Assembly (NCBI RefSeq): GCF_000724545.1
Contig: NZ_JHBV01000007.1
Location: forward strand, 1-64,000
DNA length: 64,000 nucleotides
Origin: Aureispira sp. CCB-QB1
Lineage (GTDB): Bacteria > Bacteroidota > Bacteroidia > Chitinophagales > Saprospiraceae
Direction: 5' to 3'
Positions within the stretch are counted from its first letter, which is position 1; each line of letters starts with the position of its first letter. A model generated the notes under the pieces. That model was not told where the DNA came from. It saw only the letters and a program-made list of their open reading frames with translations, and did no database searches. This document shows positions 53,813 through 62,885 of the stretch, piece by piece. The position numbers were made by a program, and so were the translations under genes.

Positions 53813-54823
53813 TTATGATTCAAATCCATTGACTCCGTTAACAGTAGTATATTTGAACTGTACTTTTTTATCTGGATAAATATGCTTAAAAGCAGATTGC
53901 ACCATTAAGGTTCCTTCATGGAAACCACAAAGAATTAACTTTAGTTTTCCTGGATAGGTATTGACATCGCCAATTGCATAAATCCCAGGAATGTTGGTAC
54001 TGTAATCAAATGTATTTACCTCAATAGCTGAACGGCTAATATTTAAACCCCAGTCGGCAATAGGACCTAGCTTAGGGCTCAACCCAAATAGAGGGATAAA
54101 GTGATCTACGTTTTGAGTAAATTCCCCATCTACTTTGTGCTTGATTGTCACTTCGTTCAATCGACCATTACCATTAAGACCAACTACCTGAGCTTCTGTG
54201 AGTAGCTTGATTTTGCCAGCTGCGGCCAATTGTTCTACTTTTTCTACAGAATCCAACGCTCCTCTAAATGCTTTGCGACGATGCACAATAGTCACTTCTG
54301 ATGCCACTTCTGACAAGAAAATAGTCCAATCTAAGGCAGAGTCACCACCACCTGCAATAACAATCTTTTTGTCACGGTATAGTTCAGGTTCTTTGATGAT
54401 ATATTCTACACCTTTATCTTCAAAATCTGTAATATTTCCAATAGGAGGTTTGCGAGGTTCAAAACAGCCCAATCCCCCAGCAATAGCAATAACAGGAGCA
54501 ATCAATTTTGTTCCTTTGCTAGATGTCATACAGAATCGCCCATCTTCTAACTTTTCAATAGTTTCTGCTCGTTCCCCTAAGGTAAAACCAGGCTTGAATG
54601 GTTCAATTTGCTTCATCAGGTTATCTACTAAGTCACCAGCTAATATGTCTGGAAAACCTGGAATATCGTAGATTGGTTTTTTTGGGTAAATCTCTGTTAA
54701 TTGTCCTCCTGGCTGAGGCAAAGAGTCAATTAAATGGCATTTTAGTTTGAGCAAACCTGCTTCAAATACAGTGAACAAACCACAAGGCCCGGCGCCAACG
54801 ATAATGATGTCTGTTTCTATCAT
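53813..54823 (-). CDS. Ferredoxin/flavodoxin--NADP+ reductase, thioredoxin-reductase-like type
   Basis: A 336-residue FAD/NADPH oxidoreductase from the ATG at 54823; an in-frame TTG at 54862 is inside the promoter region and unlikely. It has the FAD motif IIIVGAGPCGLF (7-18), GGQLTEIYP (about 41-49), and NADPH motif IVIAGGGDSALDW. The CxxC pair of thioredoxin reductases is replaced in this last segment, which marks the TrxR-like FNR class. IYAIGDVNTYPGKLKLILCGFHEG (in two blocks) closes the FAD site. It transfers electrons between NADPH and ferredoxin or flavodoxin. The flavodoxin gene 145 bases upstream on the same strand is its obvious partner. Confidence 0.93.
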   Translation of the reverse strand: MIETDIIIVGAGPCGLFTVFEAGLLKLKCHLIDSLPQPGGQLTEIYPKKPIYDIPGFPDILAGDLVDNLMKQIEPFKPGFTLGERAETIEKLEDGRFCMTSSKGTKLIAPVIAIAGGLGCFEPRKPPIGNITDFEDKGVEYIIKEPELYRDKKIVIAGGGDSALDWTIFLSEVASEVTIVHRRKAFRGALDSVEKVEQLAAAGKIKLLTEAQVVGLNGNGRLNEVTIKHKVDGEFTQNVDHFIPLFGLSPKLGPIADWGLNISRSAIEVNTFDYSTNIPGIYAIGDVNTYPGKLKLILCGFHEGTLMVQSAFKHIYPDKKVQFKYTTVNGVNGFES

Positions 54824-54859
54824 TTTTATACATTTTTGATTTGGCAAAAAGCTTTTACT

Positions 54860-54867
54860 CAAAGCTA
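54860..54867 (-). promoter_or_regulatory. Putative -7 promoter box for the reductase gene
   Basis: Minus strand TAGCTTTG fits TAnnTTTG and lies about 37 bases before the ATG at 54823, supporting that start. No -33 box is visible. Confidence 0.4.
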
Positions 54868-54967
54868 AATTTTAAATTTTATATACTTTTTTGAAGGATT
54901 CTTTTGGTCACAATAGTTGTTAGACAACCCAAAAATAGTAAACTCTTGAATTTTAAGAAATCGATTG

Positions 54968-55486
54968 TTAAGAATCTAACAAACCTTCTTCTTTTAATTG
55001 TGCAATCCACTGCTCTAAGCGTTCATCTGTCTGTTGAGGTTGATTGTCCTCATCAATAGCTAATCCCATAAAGAAGCCTTCTTCTACAACAGCTTTGGAC
55101 GCTTCGTAATCATATCCTTTGGTACTCCATTTCCCAACAATTGTTCCACCATTTTGTTGGACAACCTTACCGATAATACCTACACCATCAATAAAAAACT
55201 CAGCATATCCCTCTTGATCTCCTAACCCAAATAGGGCAACGGTTTTTCCACTAAAATCAACTTGTTGGAACTGTTCAAAAAACTCATCCCAATCGCTTTG
55301 TAGTTCCCCGTCATACCAAGTAGATAAACCTAATATTAAGGTGTCGTAAGCAGCAAACTGCTCTATCGAAGCATTAAAAACATTGATGCTGTCAACTTGA
55401 TCTTGTCCTATAGAGTCAACCAATATATTTACAATTTCTTCTGTCATTCCTGTATCAGAACCCCAAAAAAGACCTATTTTCTTCAT
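54968..55486 (-). CDS. fldA: Flavodoxin
   Basis: A 172-residue FMN-containing electron carrier that can replace ferredoxin when iron is short. The phosphate-binding loop is FWGSDTGMTEEIV (7-19), the isoalloxazine-stacking loop is LSTWYDGELQSDW (about 54-66), and the second FMN loop is FGLGDQEGYAEFF (about 86-98). Length and the 20-residue insertion (WSTKGYDYEASKAV) mark the long-chain FldA class. It precedes the NADP reductase gene on the same strand, a natural redox pair. Confidence 0.95.
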   Translation of the reverse strand: MKKIGLFWGSDTGMTEEIVNILVDSIGQDQVDSINVFNASIEQFAAYDTLILGLSTWYDGELQSDWDEFFEQFQQVDFSGKTVALFGLGDQEGYAEFFIDGVGIIGKVVQQNGGTIVGKWSTKGYDYEASKAVVEEGFFMGLAIDEDNQPQQTDERLEQWIAQLKEEGLLDS

Positions 55487-55675
55487 AAGTAAATGATTCC
55501 TTGTCCTGTAACATTACTAGGGCTTATCGCAAATTAATATTTTCATAAGGATAAGCTCTATTAAATTAGAGAGCAAATGTCGGTAAAAAAATATAAAAAA
55601 AAGCATCTCTATGCATTTAATTGGATTTAATCTAAATAGAGGGCTAAAGAAATGTAATAGAAGATTATAAATCAT

Positions 55676-55712
55676 AAAAAAAAGCCACTTCATTTGATTG
55701 AAGTAGCTTTTT
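55676..55712 (-). terminator. Rho-independent terminator of the T9SS gene
   Basis: Arms AAAAAGCCACTTCA (55679-55692) and TGAAGTAGCTTTTT (55699-55712) pair with one mismatch around a six-base loop. Eight T follow on the minus strand. It lies 43 bases after the stop at 55756. Confidence 0.8.
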
Positions 55713-55755
55713 AGAATTGCTAAAAAGTAGCAATGAGTCATATTTTACTTTTATC

Positions 55756-57492
55756 TTATTCTGTTTTGATTAATTCCTTGACAGTAGAAGATTGTGCGCT
55801 GTTGATGTGTACATAGTAAATGCCACTTGGCCAGTCATTTGTTTTGATAGAATAGGTATTCAAACCTTGTTGTACATTAATTTCTTTGGATAAAATTAAT
55901 TGTCCAATTGCATCATAAACAGTAATAGAAGACTCTTTATCAATTGTAGAAACAATTTCTAGTGTGGCATCACCGTCAGAAATTGGATTAGGGAATAGAT
56001 TAACGGTTTGAACATTACCATCTTTGGTTAATGCTGCAACTACAGAATGTGTATATTCGGAAGTACCATCAACATTGACAGTTTTTACTCGATAATAATA
56101 ATTGATATTCGGTAGTACCGCAATGTCATTAATAGAATAATTTTGAGTGATTTGGCTATTGCCGACAGCTGTATGCGTAGTAATTGGAATAAAGTTGGCA
56201 TCATCCGTACTTCTTTCGATGACAAAATGATCAACATTAACCTCTTTGCTTGTTGCCCAATCTACTTTTATAAATCTATTATTAATAGGAGTAGCGATTA
56301 AATCTGTAATCTGAGACTCGAGAATAACAATTCCAGAAAGTACACCAAAAGCAGAAAAGTCTTCAAATCCTGTTCTTTTTAAGTTGGTAGGAGCAGGACC
56401 ACAGTCATTGTGTAATGGATTTGGAGCAGGATAAGCAAAAACATCATCTTTCGATATTGTCCAAACGGTACCCGTCCAAGGCGTTGTTGGATCTTGTGGC
56501 CAAACACGGATTTCATATTCTCCACCATTAGTTACATTATTAATATCATCAAACATCCATTCTCCATGACGGTCGCCCCAAAAATCATTCATATCGTAAC
56601 CACTACATTCTGTAGCGGCTCCCATAGTATTGTTAGGGCTACCTGCTTCAAAATAGCCAGATAGAACGTCATAGTTATTAGCACCAAATACAAAGTGCAC
56701 ATACTGAAAACCTCTGTTCGTACCATTGTTAGCAACAGGTGCTCCTGGCTCTAAACCAATAAAGTAACCATAGGTTCCACCAGCAGGGTTAATTGCACGA
56801 CGGTGTTTGCCAATGATATAACCATTGTCTTGAACAGACATGTTGTCCCCTCCAGCTTGATGCCATGTATCGTTGATGTAATTTCCTTGACCAGCTGCAA
56901 GGTTCATCATACCAAACTCAGCAGTATAAGCAGACCCATTAGCTGGATATGTGATGGCGCCAACCATTCCAATATCGCTAGTGACAATGCTCGTTGCATT
57001 TGTAGGACCTAAGCCTTGAGGATCAAAGTTGACAGAACCTCTAACATCTGCAACATATTGAGGAGTAGCCCCTGCACCACTATTGACCAAATAAACAATA
57101 CCTTGGTCATTGTTGAGTTCTAAATTATAAAAAGAACCATCGTTGACCCCAATTTGAGCTGTTCCACCACGTACGGCATAACTCCCCGAAATAAATTGGC
57201 GCTCGCCAACGTTAACATCACTATTTTCAATCAATGTAGTTCCTGTTCCTCTTTGTTGGAAGAGTTCATCGGAGTACATATTTCCTTGTGTTTTCAACAA
57301 ACCATTATTTTCTAATACACCAGAGGATTGACGCATATGAACGTCTCCCCAAACATGTACCTCAGCACCAGCTTCGATGTGCACCAAAGCACCATTGTTG
57401 TAGAACTCGTTGGAATGTTGAGCCTGTAGAGGGAATGCAAGCAAAGCACTTGCTGCGAACAGGCTACTAAGTGTAAATTTTTTTAAATTCAT
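55756..57492 (-). CDS. T9SS-exported surface protein
   Basis: A 578-residue secreted protein with a signal peptide (1-25, ending LQAQ). The first part (about 28-390) is beta-rich and Gly/Asn-rich with GALVHIEAGAEVHVWGDVHM near its start, like stalk or adhesin repeats of Bacteroidota. A fibronectin-III-like domain follows (about 400-490, with VDWATSKEVNVDHFVIERS and YYYRVKTVNVDG), then the T9SS sorting domain (about 498-578: VNLFPNPISDGDATL, SGIYYVHI, ELIKTE). It is expected at the cell surface; its ligand or structural role is not known. A single gene with a strong terminator. Confidence 0.87.
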   Translation of the reverse strand: MNLKKFTLSSLFAASALLAFPLQAQHSNEFYNNGALVHIEAGAEVHVWGDVHMRQSSGVLENNGLLKTQGNMYSDELFQQRGTGTTLIENSDVNVGERQFISGSYAVRGGTAQIGVNDGSFYNLELNNDQGIVYLVNSGAGATPQYVADVRGSVNFDPQGLGPTNATSIVTSDIGMVGAITYPANGSAYTAEFGMMNLAAGQGNYINDTWHQAGGDNMSVQDNGYIIGKHRRAINPAGGTYGYFIGLEPGAPVANNGTNRGFQYVHFVFGANNYDVLSGYFEAGSPNNTMGAATECSGYDMNDFWGDRHGEWMFDDINNVTNGGEYEIRVWPQDPTTPWTGTVWTISKDDVFAYPAPNPLHNDCGPAPTNLKRTGFEDFSAFGVLSGIVILESQITDLIATPINNRFIKVDWATSKEVNVDHFVIERSTDDANFIPITTHTAVGNSQITQNYSINDIAVLPNINYYYRVKTVNVDGTSEYTHSVVAALTKDGNVQTVNLFPNPISDGDATLEIVSTIDKESSITVYDAIGQLILSKEINVQQGLNTYSIKTNDWPSGIYYVHINSAQSSTVKELIKTE

Positions 57493-57845
57493 ATATTATA
57501 TTGTTTAATTTAGGAGGACATTTTATTTGCTGAGAACATCAAAAAAGACATTCGATATTAAATATACGTAGAATTTTGTAAATGGACTACTAATTTTTGA
57601 GAATTGTTCAATGAATTCTGATTTTTTTATTGAATAACTCTGTGACTTTCAGTTAACTAATTGGTTGCAAGTTATAGTGCTTATAAAACGTTTTTGAGAA
57701 TACTTCTTTGATAGTCAGTTTTTTGTAGCTTAAATGGGTTGGAGAGAAAGAAAGCAAAGCCTCCTTTTTAACGAATGTAGAAGTATTTTTGTTGCGTAAG
57801 TGCTATAGAAATGAGTTTGTTATGGTTTTGTTAGAAAGGAGGGGA
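57493..57845. other. Gap between T9SS gene and beta-helix gene
   Basis: About 350 AT-rich bases with no ORF and none of the repeat families. It must hold the promoter of the T9SS gene, but I found no exact -7 match. Confidence 0.45.
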
Positions 57846-58931
57846 TTAGTGTATTATTTTCTTAGGAAAAGCTTCAAGTTGGATTTCTGCGCTTATATTT
57901 TCATTCTGGTGTTTATCAAAAACAGCTGTTTTTATCTCTTCTTCAGATAGTTTTCCCCAATAGTTGGAGCCAATTTTTAAAACTTCTGTCGCTTCATCTG
58001 CACAAGGTTCAAACAACTTAATATGATATTTTTTGTGGTTGTAAAAGTTATTGTTCTCAACCAAAGAAGTGCCTTGATTGTAATATTTACAGGAGAGTTT
58101 TAAATTGGTTTTATTGTGTTTAAAATCATTGTTGGCGACCAAAAAAGAGGAACGTTTATTCATTTTGTGCAACTTGATGGCGTAGTCTTCAAATTTTATA
58201 AATTGGTTGTGGCTAATGTCAACAATGCCACCTCCCAGCATCCAAACAACAAGCCCAGAATGTCGACCATTACCTGTGAATTTTTTTAATGTATTATTTT
58301 TGAAAGTAGTTGTGCCACCCAACATAATAGAATTGCAGCTTGTCATTTTATTTTGCACAACTGTTGCTAGACTTGTATTTCGAACATTTAAAACTCTATT
58401 ACAATGTTTGAAACAAGATTTTTTAACCCAAATTTCTGCTTGCCGTTCGGTTTGAATTGCAGTATAACAATGCTCAATGGTACAATTAACAAGATTGATA
58501 TTGCAACCTTTCGATCGAATCAAATGCGTAGGAGCATTACCAGTGCCCTTGAACGAACAATAGATAAAACAAACTCCTTCTTTTGTATCCGGGGTATAAT
58601 CATTACACTCTTTGGTAAATAAAAAGCCATTCCAATCGGAGCCATTTAATCCTACAAAATATATTTTTTGATTTTTGCTTCCCTTTGCTACCAAATTACC
58701 ACTAACAATGATTTGAGTTTCTTTCGAAAAGAAAATCTTAGTTCCTGCTTGAATGGTTAAAGTGATGTCTTTTTCAACCAATAAATCAGTTGTGACAACA
58801 TAAGGGCTATTGGCTTTTGTCCAAGTTGTATTTTGATCAATATTTTGACCGACATAAGTAGTGGCATTTGCACCAAAAAACGTACAAAACCAACTGCAAA
58901 AAAATAATACCAGCGATTTTTTACACAGCAT
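57846..58931 (-). CDS. Secreted right-handed beta-helix protein
   Basis: A 361-residue exported protein with a signal peptide (1-23, ending GANAT). It begins TYVGQNIDQNTTWTKANSPY, then LLVEKDITLTIQAGTKIFF, a start typical of secreted parallel beta-helix proteins, and continues with short Asn/Ile/Cys-rich coils (CNINLVNCTIEHC, VDISHNQFIKFEDYAI, FLVANNDFKHNKTNL). The fold is shared by pectate lyases and many adhesins; no lyase catalytic residues are recognised. There is no T9SS domain, so it may stay periplasmic or leave by another route. Confidence 0.75.
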   Translation of the reverse strand: MLCKKSLVLFFCSWFCTFFGANATTYVGQNIDQNTTWTKANSPYVVTTDLLVEKDITLTIQAGTKIFFSKETQIIVSGNLVAKGSKNQKIYFVGLNGSDWNGFLFTKECNDYTPDTKEGVCFIYCSFKGTGNAPTHLIRSKGCNINLVNCTIEHCYTAIQTERQAEIWVKKSCFKHCNRVLNVRNTSLATVVQNKMTSCNSIMLGGTTTFKNNTLKKFTGNGRHSGLVVWMLGGGIVDISHNQFIKFEDYAIKLHKMNKRSSFLVANNDFKHNKTNLKLSCKYYNQGTSLVENNNFYNHKKYHIKLFEPCADEATEVLKIGSNYWGKLSEEEIKTAVFDKHQNENISAEIQLEAFPKKIIH

Positions 58932-59144
58932 GATGGATAGTTGAGAGTTTAAAAGAGGTATTCTGTGTAGTGATAGTAACGATTACCAAGCATAAAGTTG
59001 TATGGTTCGCTGTAGTTCTTTTTACTTTTTTAGCTCGCTAGGCTCGTGAGATCACAAGCTTAGTTACCAAAAAGATAAAAAAGCACATTCATACTTAGTT
59101 GATAATTAAAACCTTATCTCAAAATGCGCTAAAGTTGTAATTTA

Positions 59145-59170
59145 TTGATTATCAACTGCGCAGCACTCAT
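59145..59170 (-). repeat. GCTTCGCAGTTGATTATC-type repeat
   Basis: On the minus strand ATGAGTGCTGCGCAGTTGAT continues into AATCAA. This corresponds closely to 53675-53699 on the + strand. Confidence 0.55.
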
Positions 59171-59176
59171 GAAGTA

Positions 59177-59205
59177 CCACGTAGTAGCAGCGCAGCTAAC
59201 TATTG
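59177..59205 (+). repeat. Family A repeat with right end
   Basis: CCACGTAGTAGCAGCGCAGC followed by TAACTATTG, identical over 29 bases to the copy at 47887-47915. Confidence 0.85.
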
Positions 59206-59332
59206 AGATGGATTGTTTGTGAAAATACAATATTATTTTGATTTTTCTATTGCTTTATAGTTCAAATTGTTTGAAATGAACCTATTAAGGTGATAAAGCA
59301 ATGCTAAGGCATTTGGAAGTAAATAACACGTG

Positions 59333-62300
59333 TCAATTGTTTTCGAATTGTTCTAATGTGTTAAATAATAAGTCTTTGAGATAAGTTTTAGACGTGTGTT
59401 TTTTTTGCCATTCAGATAAGGTATCAATTCTAATTTTTTCTTCTTGCAACTGTGCCAATTCATCAATTTGTTTTTGATATTTTAGCGAACGATTAAGTAA
59501 GGTTTTATACGCAGCGCCATTTTTCTTAATCAATTCAGAAATTCTTGAATATTCCCCTCGAATGTCACTAGCCAAATCATTAATAGCGTTGCATTTTTCT
59601 GTTGCAATCAATTGATTAGGTTGATAGACCAATTCCGCCTTAGTTCGAATGGCATCAATCGATATTTTGAATTGATTATGTAGTTGGTCTAGTTGTTCTA
59701 ATTCTTGTTCGGCTGTTTCTAGCTTAGAAATCAGGTTCGTATGTAGTTTGTTCTGCTCTTTTTTTAAGGTAGTAAGCTCCTTAGTTTGCTTTTTTAGAAG
59801 CTTTTCTATGTTGTCATTTTGTTCTTTTTCTAAAGATTGTCTGTACAGATGTATCTGTTCATCAATTTTTTGGTTCAGTTCTTTTTCTTTTGCTAGAATT
59901 AATTTTTCTTGTTCAGCTTTTTCTTGCTCTAGTTTCTTTTGGGCGTTAATTAAATCAATATTTTCTTTTTCTAAAGCTTTGATTTTCTCCTCACACACCA
60001 TGTTGAGACGTTCTGTTTCTTGCTCTATCTCATTAACTTGTTCTTGATATTTTTCTAAACGATTTTTTAATCTAAAAATAATAGGGTCGCCATAGAAAAC
60101 CTCTTGAATGTCGCAATATTGTTGTAAGTTGAAGATAATATCATTGAGTTGTTCTTGTCTTGTTTTGACCCAAAAAGCCAATTCTATAGGATCATTTAAG
60201 ATTTCTGGTTGGTTGGCTAATTTATCCAAGGCTTGGTCAAGTGCTTCCAATTTAGATTGGTTAATTTCCCATGTATTGACCATATTCAGCTTTAGGCCGA
60301 CCAAATCGGATAGATTTTTTACTTTTTGTGGGGTGTCAAAATTTACTTTAGGAAGTTCTTGTGTTAGCAAATGGAATAGCTCCTTAGAAAAAAGTGGGTC
60401 AATATTAAAAGCATTGATTTTTTCTAAGAATACATCAAATCGTTTTTTTACTTCTTTGGGAGCAAATTCAAACTCCTCGGCTGAATGTAGATTACTTAAT
60501 AAATCAATATAACTATTTAGTTCTGATTTAGAATTTAAACCTAGTTCCTTTCTTGTTTTATCTACTATTTTGTTAAACTGATATTTTAATTTCTGCTGTT
60601 GCTGATGGCTCTTATTTTTAATGCTATTTTTTTGTTGTATAAAAACCCAAAATTCTTTGCGTTGATTGATTTGGTTATTTGTTATTTGGGATTTGAAACG
60701 CTCTAATTCTTTTGCCGCTTTTGTTTTGAGTTTTTTATAATGCGAATTAACTGTAGACTCAAAATTTACATCTTTAAGCTTTTGTAATTCTCTTTGCTGT
60801 TCTGTCTCAAGATGCATCAAAGGTTTTTCATGAATTGATATTTTCCCTTTAATCGCACTAATGGCTTGTTGTATTTTAATTCTCAACGAAATAAAAGACT
60901 TAAATTCATATTTATTAAAAGCTGGTTGTTTTTTTAGTTTCTCTAAAAATGTCTTATTGGCTACTTTGTAAGCTTCTAGCTCTTTTTCTCGTGCCGATTC
61001 TATGTCTTTTTGTATTGTTTGAGTCCAAGTTTTAAGTTGAGTAATTTGTTGTTCTAAATCAGTTCGTTTAGAGAGATGCTGTTGAATTAAATCCAATTCT
61101 TTCTGCACTTTTTTTTCCGACTTATTGTTTAACTTGTTTTTTTGCTTTATTAGAGCTTGTTGTTTTTGATCTACTAATGTGCTTACTAATTTTTGAGTAG
61201 AGGCTATGGTTTTGTTGGTAAGTGGGCTTTTATCATCAATCTTTAAACGTTGATAGGTTGACGGAGAAATAATAACCTTGCCAATGTGATCAATGCCATG
61301 GCGAAACTTAGTTAAAAAAAGTTGCGGGGCAATAATAAGCAATAGTGCTAAGGCAAAAACAAAAAACATAGGATATGTAAATAGTAAAACGCCAAGAATG
61401 ATGCTGACTAATATAGACTGAAGTAAGAATTCTCGGTGACTATGAAGGCGTTGTTTATAGGCTTCTTGTAACTCCTGAAGCAATACATTCTTTTGTAATG
61501 TTGGAGTAGGAAGGCTGATATCAGCAGATGTAATCCCCTTGTTGGGATATTGAGTTGCTGGCAAAGCAGGAAGTGCAATGGATAATCGATTCAGTAAGCT
61601 ATTGGGGGTAAAATATAAATTAGATGGTGGAATGGTATTCTTAGGAATTTTAGTAAAGGGTAATTTTAGTAAATCTGCCAAGGTATTGCACCAATCTGCT
61701 GGCGAAGGACGAAACGAAGGGTCTTGGGCGCCATATTCGAAGCAATTTTGAAACAACTCTTGTACCTCTTTAGGTATGTGGAGGAATTGCTTATGAGGAG
61801 GAGGGATTACTTTAAAAAATGATTGCTTTTGGCTATGATGCACATACAAATCATTCTCAATTTTGTCATTAAGACCAACTAGATTTTCATAAGGAGAATG
61901 ACAAGAGGCAGCAAAAGGATGTAAACCTAATAATAATTGATAAAAAATAACACCCAAACTAAAGTAATCCCAAGTTTCTAAGATGGTTCCTCTAGGTCCT
62001 TTATAATGCTCTGGAGGTGTATATTCGGGCGTTGCTACAGGAGCCGAAAAAATTGCTTTGCCATCTTTGATGACTTCAACCGAATCCATATCTACAACTG
62101 CCAACAAACCATTGGGTTGCATCAAAATATTATCTGGTTTTAGATCTACCAAGACATATTGACCGCTTGCATGAATTTGATGAATAACAACGGCTAGATT
62201 AAAGCAAGTGCGCAATCTAAGTTTGAGAGCATTGGGTTGCTGAAATGCAAACCGTTGCCAAGCCTTATCGGCTTTGCGAGGAAGCTTGGATAATGTTAAT

Positions 62301-62623
62301 TTTGTGAGCTTTTTGCCTTCTATTTTTAGCAACAAAATACCAATAAATTGTTTGTCTTTATACACTAAATCTTGCACCCAACCAATAGAAGGAGCTTGAT
62401 TTTTACTAAATGTAATCGGAGGGTGCTGCATCAAATACTGCATCTTTGCCTCCCGTTCTGCTGTACGTTTTTCAGGATAGTAGATTTTAGCAACCATATA
62501 ACTATACGTTCTTGGGCTAGCAATGGCATAAATTGCTCCCTCTCCACCACTGGCAAAAGGTTTGTCAGAAATTTTTATTTTCTCCTTACTATATTTAGTA
62601 TAAAAGTGTAGTTTGTTAGACAT
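59333..62623 (-). CDS. YegI-like protein kinase with membrane segment and long coiled coil
   Basis: A 1096-residue protein. The N-terminal kinase domain (about 20-330) has a glycine loop ASGGEGAIYAI, the ATP lysine K46 in VAKIYYP, the catalytic-loop block LVDLKPDNILM (D160, K162, N165) and the metal-binding DMD (178-180) instead of DFG. The catalytic-loop His-Arg is replaced by Leu-Val. PEYTPPEHYKG and a Ser/Arg-type C-lobe follow. This pattern fits the E. coli YegI/TerY-associated kinase group, usually encoded with a PP2C phosphatase and a vWA protein. Two hydrophobic helices (about 402-440) then lead to a Lys/Glu/Gln-rich coiled coil (about 480-1050). Its C-terminal 45 residues resemble those of the upstream gene. 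Confidence 0.85.
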   Translation of the reverse strand: MSNKLHFYTKYSKEKIKISDKPFASGGEGAIYAIASPRTYSYMVAKIYYPEKRTAEREAKMQYLMQHPPITFSKNQAPSIGWVQDLVYKDKQFIGILLLKIEGKKLTKLTLSKLPRKADKAWQRFAFQQPNALKLRLRTCFNLAVVIHQIHASGQYVLVDLKPDNILMQPNGLLAVVDMDSVEVIKDGKAIFSAPVATPEYTPPEHYKGPRGTILETWDYFSLGVIFYQLLLGLHPFAASCHSPYENLVGLNDKIENDLYVHHSQKQSFFKVIPPPHKQFLHIPKEVQELFQNCFEYGAQDPSFRPSPADWCNTLADLLKLPFTKIPKNTIPPSNLYFTPNSLLNRLSIALPALPATQYPNKGITSADISLPTPTLQKNVLLQELQEAYKQRLHSHREFLLQSILVSIILGVLLFTYPMFFVFALALLLIIAPQLFLTKFRHGIDHIGKVIISPSTYQRLKIDDKSPLTNKTIASTQKLVSTLVDQKQQALIKQKNKLNNKSEKKVQKELDLIQQHLSKRTDLEQQITQLKTWTQTIQKDIESAREKELEAYKVANKTFLEKLKKQPAFNKYEFKSFISLRIKIQQAISAIKGKISIHEKPLMHLETEQQRELQKLKDVNFESTVNSHYKKLKTKAAKELERFKSQITNNQINQRKEFWVFIQQKNSIKNKSHQQQQKLKYQFNKIVDKTRKELGLNSKSELNSYIDLLSNLHSAEEFEFAPKEVKKRFDVFLEKINAFNIDPLFSKELFHLLTQELPKVNFDTPQKVKNLSDLVGLKLNMVNTWEINQSKLEALDQALDKLANQPEILNDPIELAFWVKTRQEQLNDIIFNLQQYCDIQEVFYGDPIIFRLKNRLEKYQEQVNEIEQETERLNMVCEEKIKALEKENIDLINAQKKLEQEKAEQEKLILAKEKELNQKIDEQIHLYRQSLEKEQNDNIEKLLKKQTKELTTLKKEQNKLHTNLISKLETAEQELEQLDQLHNQFKISIDAIRTKAELVYQPNQLIATEKCNAINDLASDIRGEYSRISELIKKNGAAYKTLLNRSLKYQKQIDELAQLQEEKIRIDTLSEWQKKHTSKTYLKDLLFNTLEQFENN

Positions 62624-62885
62624 TAGGATTCTATTCGTTCATGATTTGTTGTAGGTGTAAAGGCACAGAGTAGGATTTATTCTTTAAATATAAAGGATAG
62701 ATAATTAATACTACACGGATTTTTTAGTTTTTTGATGAAAATATAGAGATTTATCTTTTATTTGATTGATTATGAGTGTTTTGTTGGGTTTTGGCGATGT
62801 TGCCTAATTCATTGCGACTGGCACGCAGTAATGAGGCATAGAATACACAAAAAACAGTTTTTTGCTCAATACGCCTGTTTCAATC

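Larger units (their letters stand above)
58932..59332. other. Gap rich in repeat copies between beta-helix and kinase genes
   Basis: About 400 bases without an ORF, containing TTGATTATCAACTGCGCAGC (59145-59164) next to a family A copy (59177-59205). The rest is AT-rich without further structure beyond a weak AATGC/GCATT hairpin near 59300. Confidence 0.5.

Noticed and set aside
53813-54823. Thioredoxin reductase assignment for the FAD/NADPH protein
   Set aside because: The redox-active CxxC expected in the NADPH domain is missing, and a flavodoxin gene is adjacent, so a ferredoxin/flavodoxin reductase fits better.
2774-62834. CRISPR array explanation for the recurring 20-24-base repeat
   Set aside because: Copies are kilobases apart, in both orientations, without regular spacers or cas genes.
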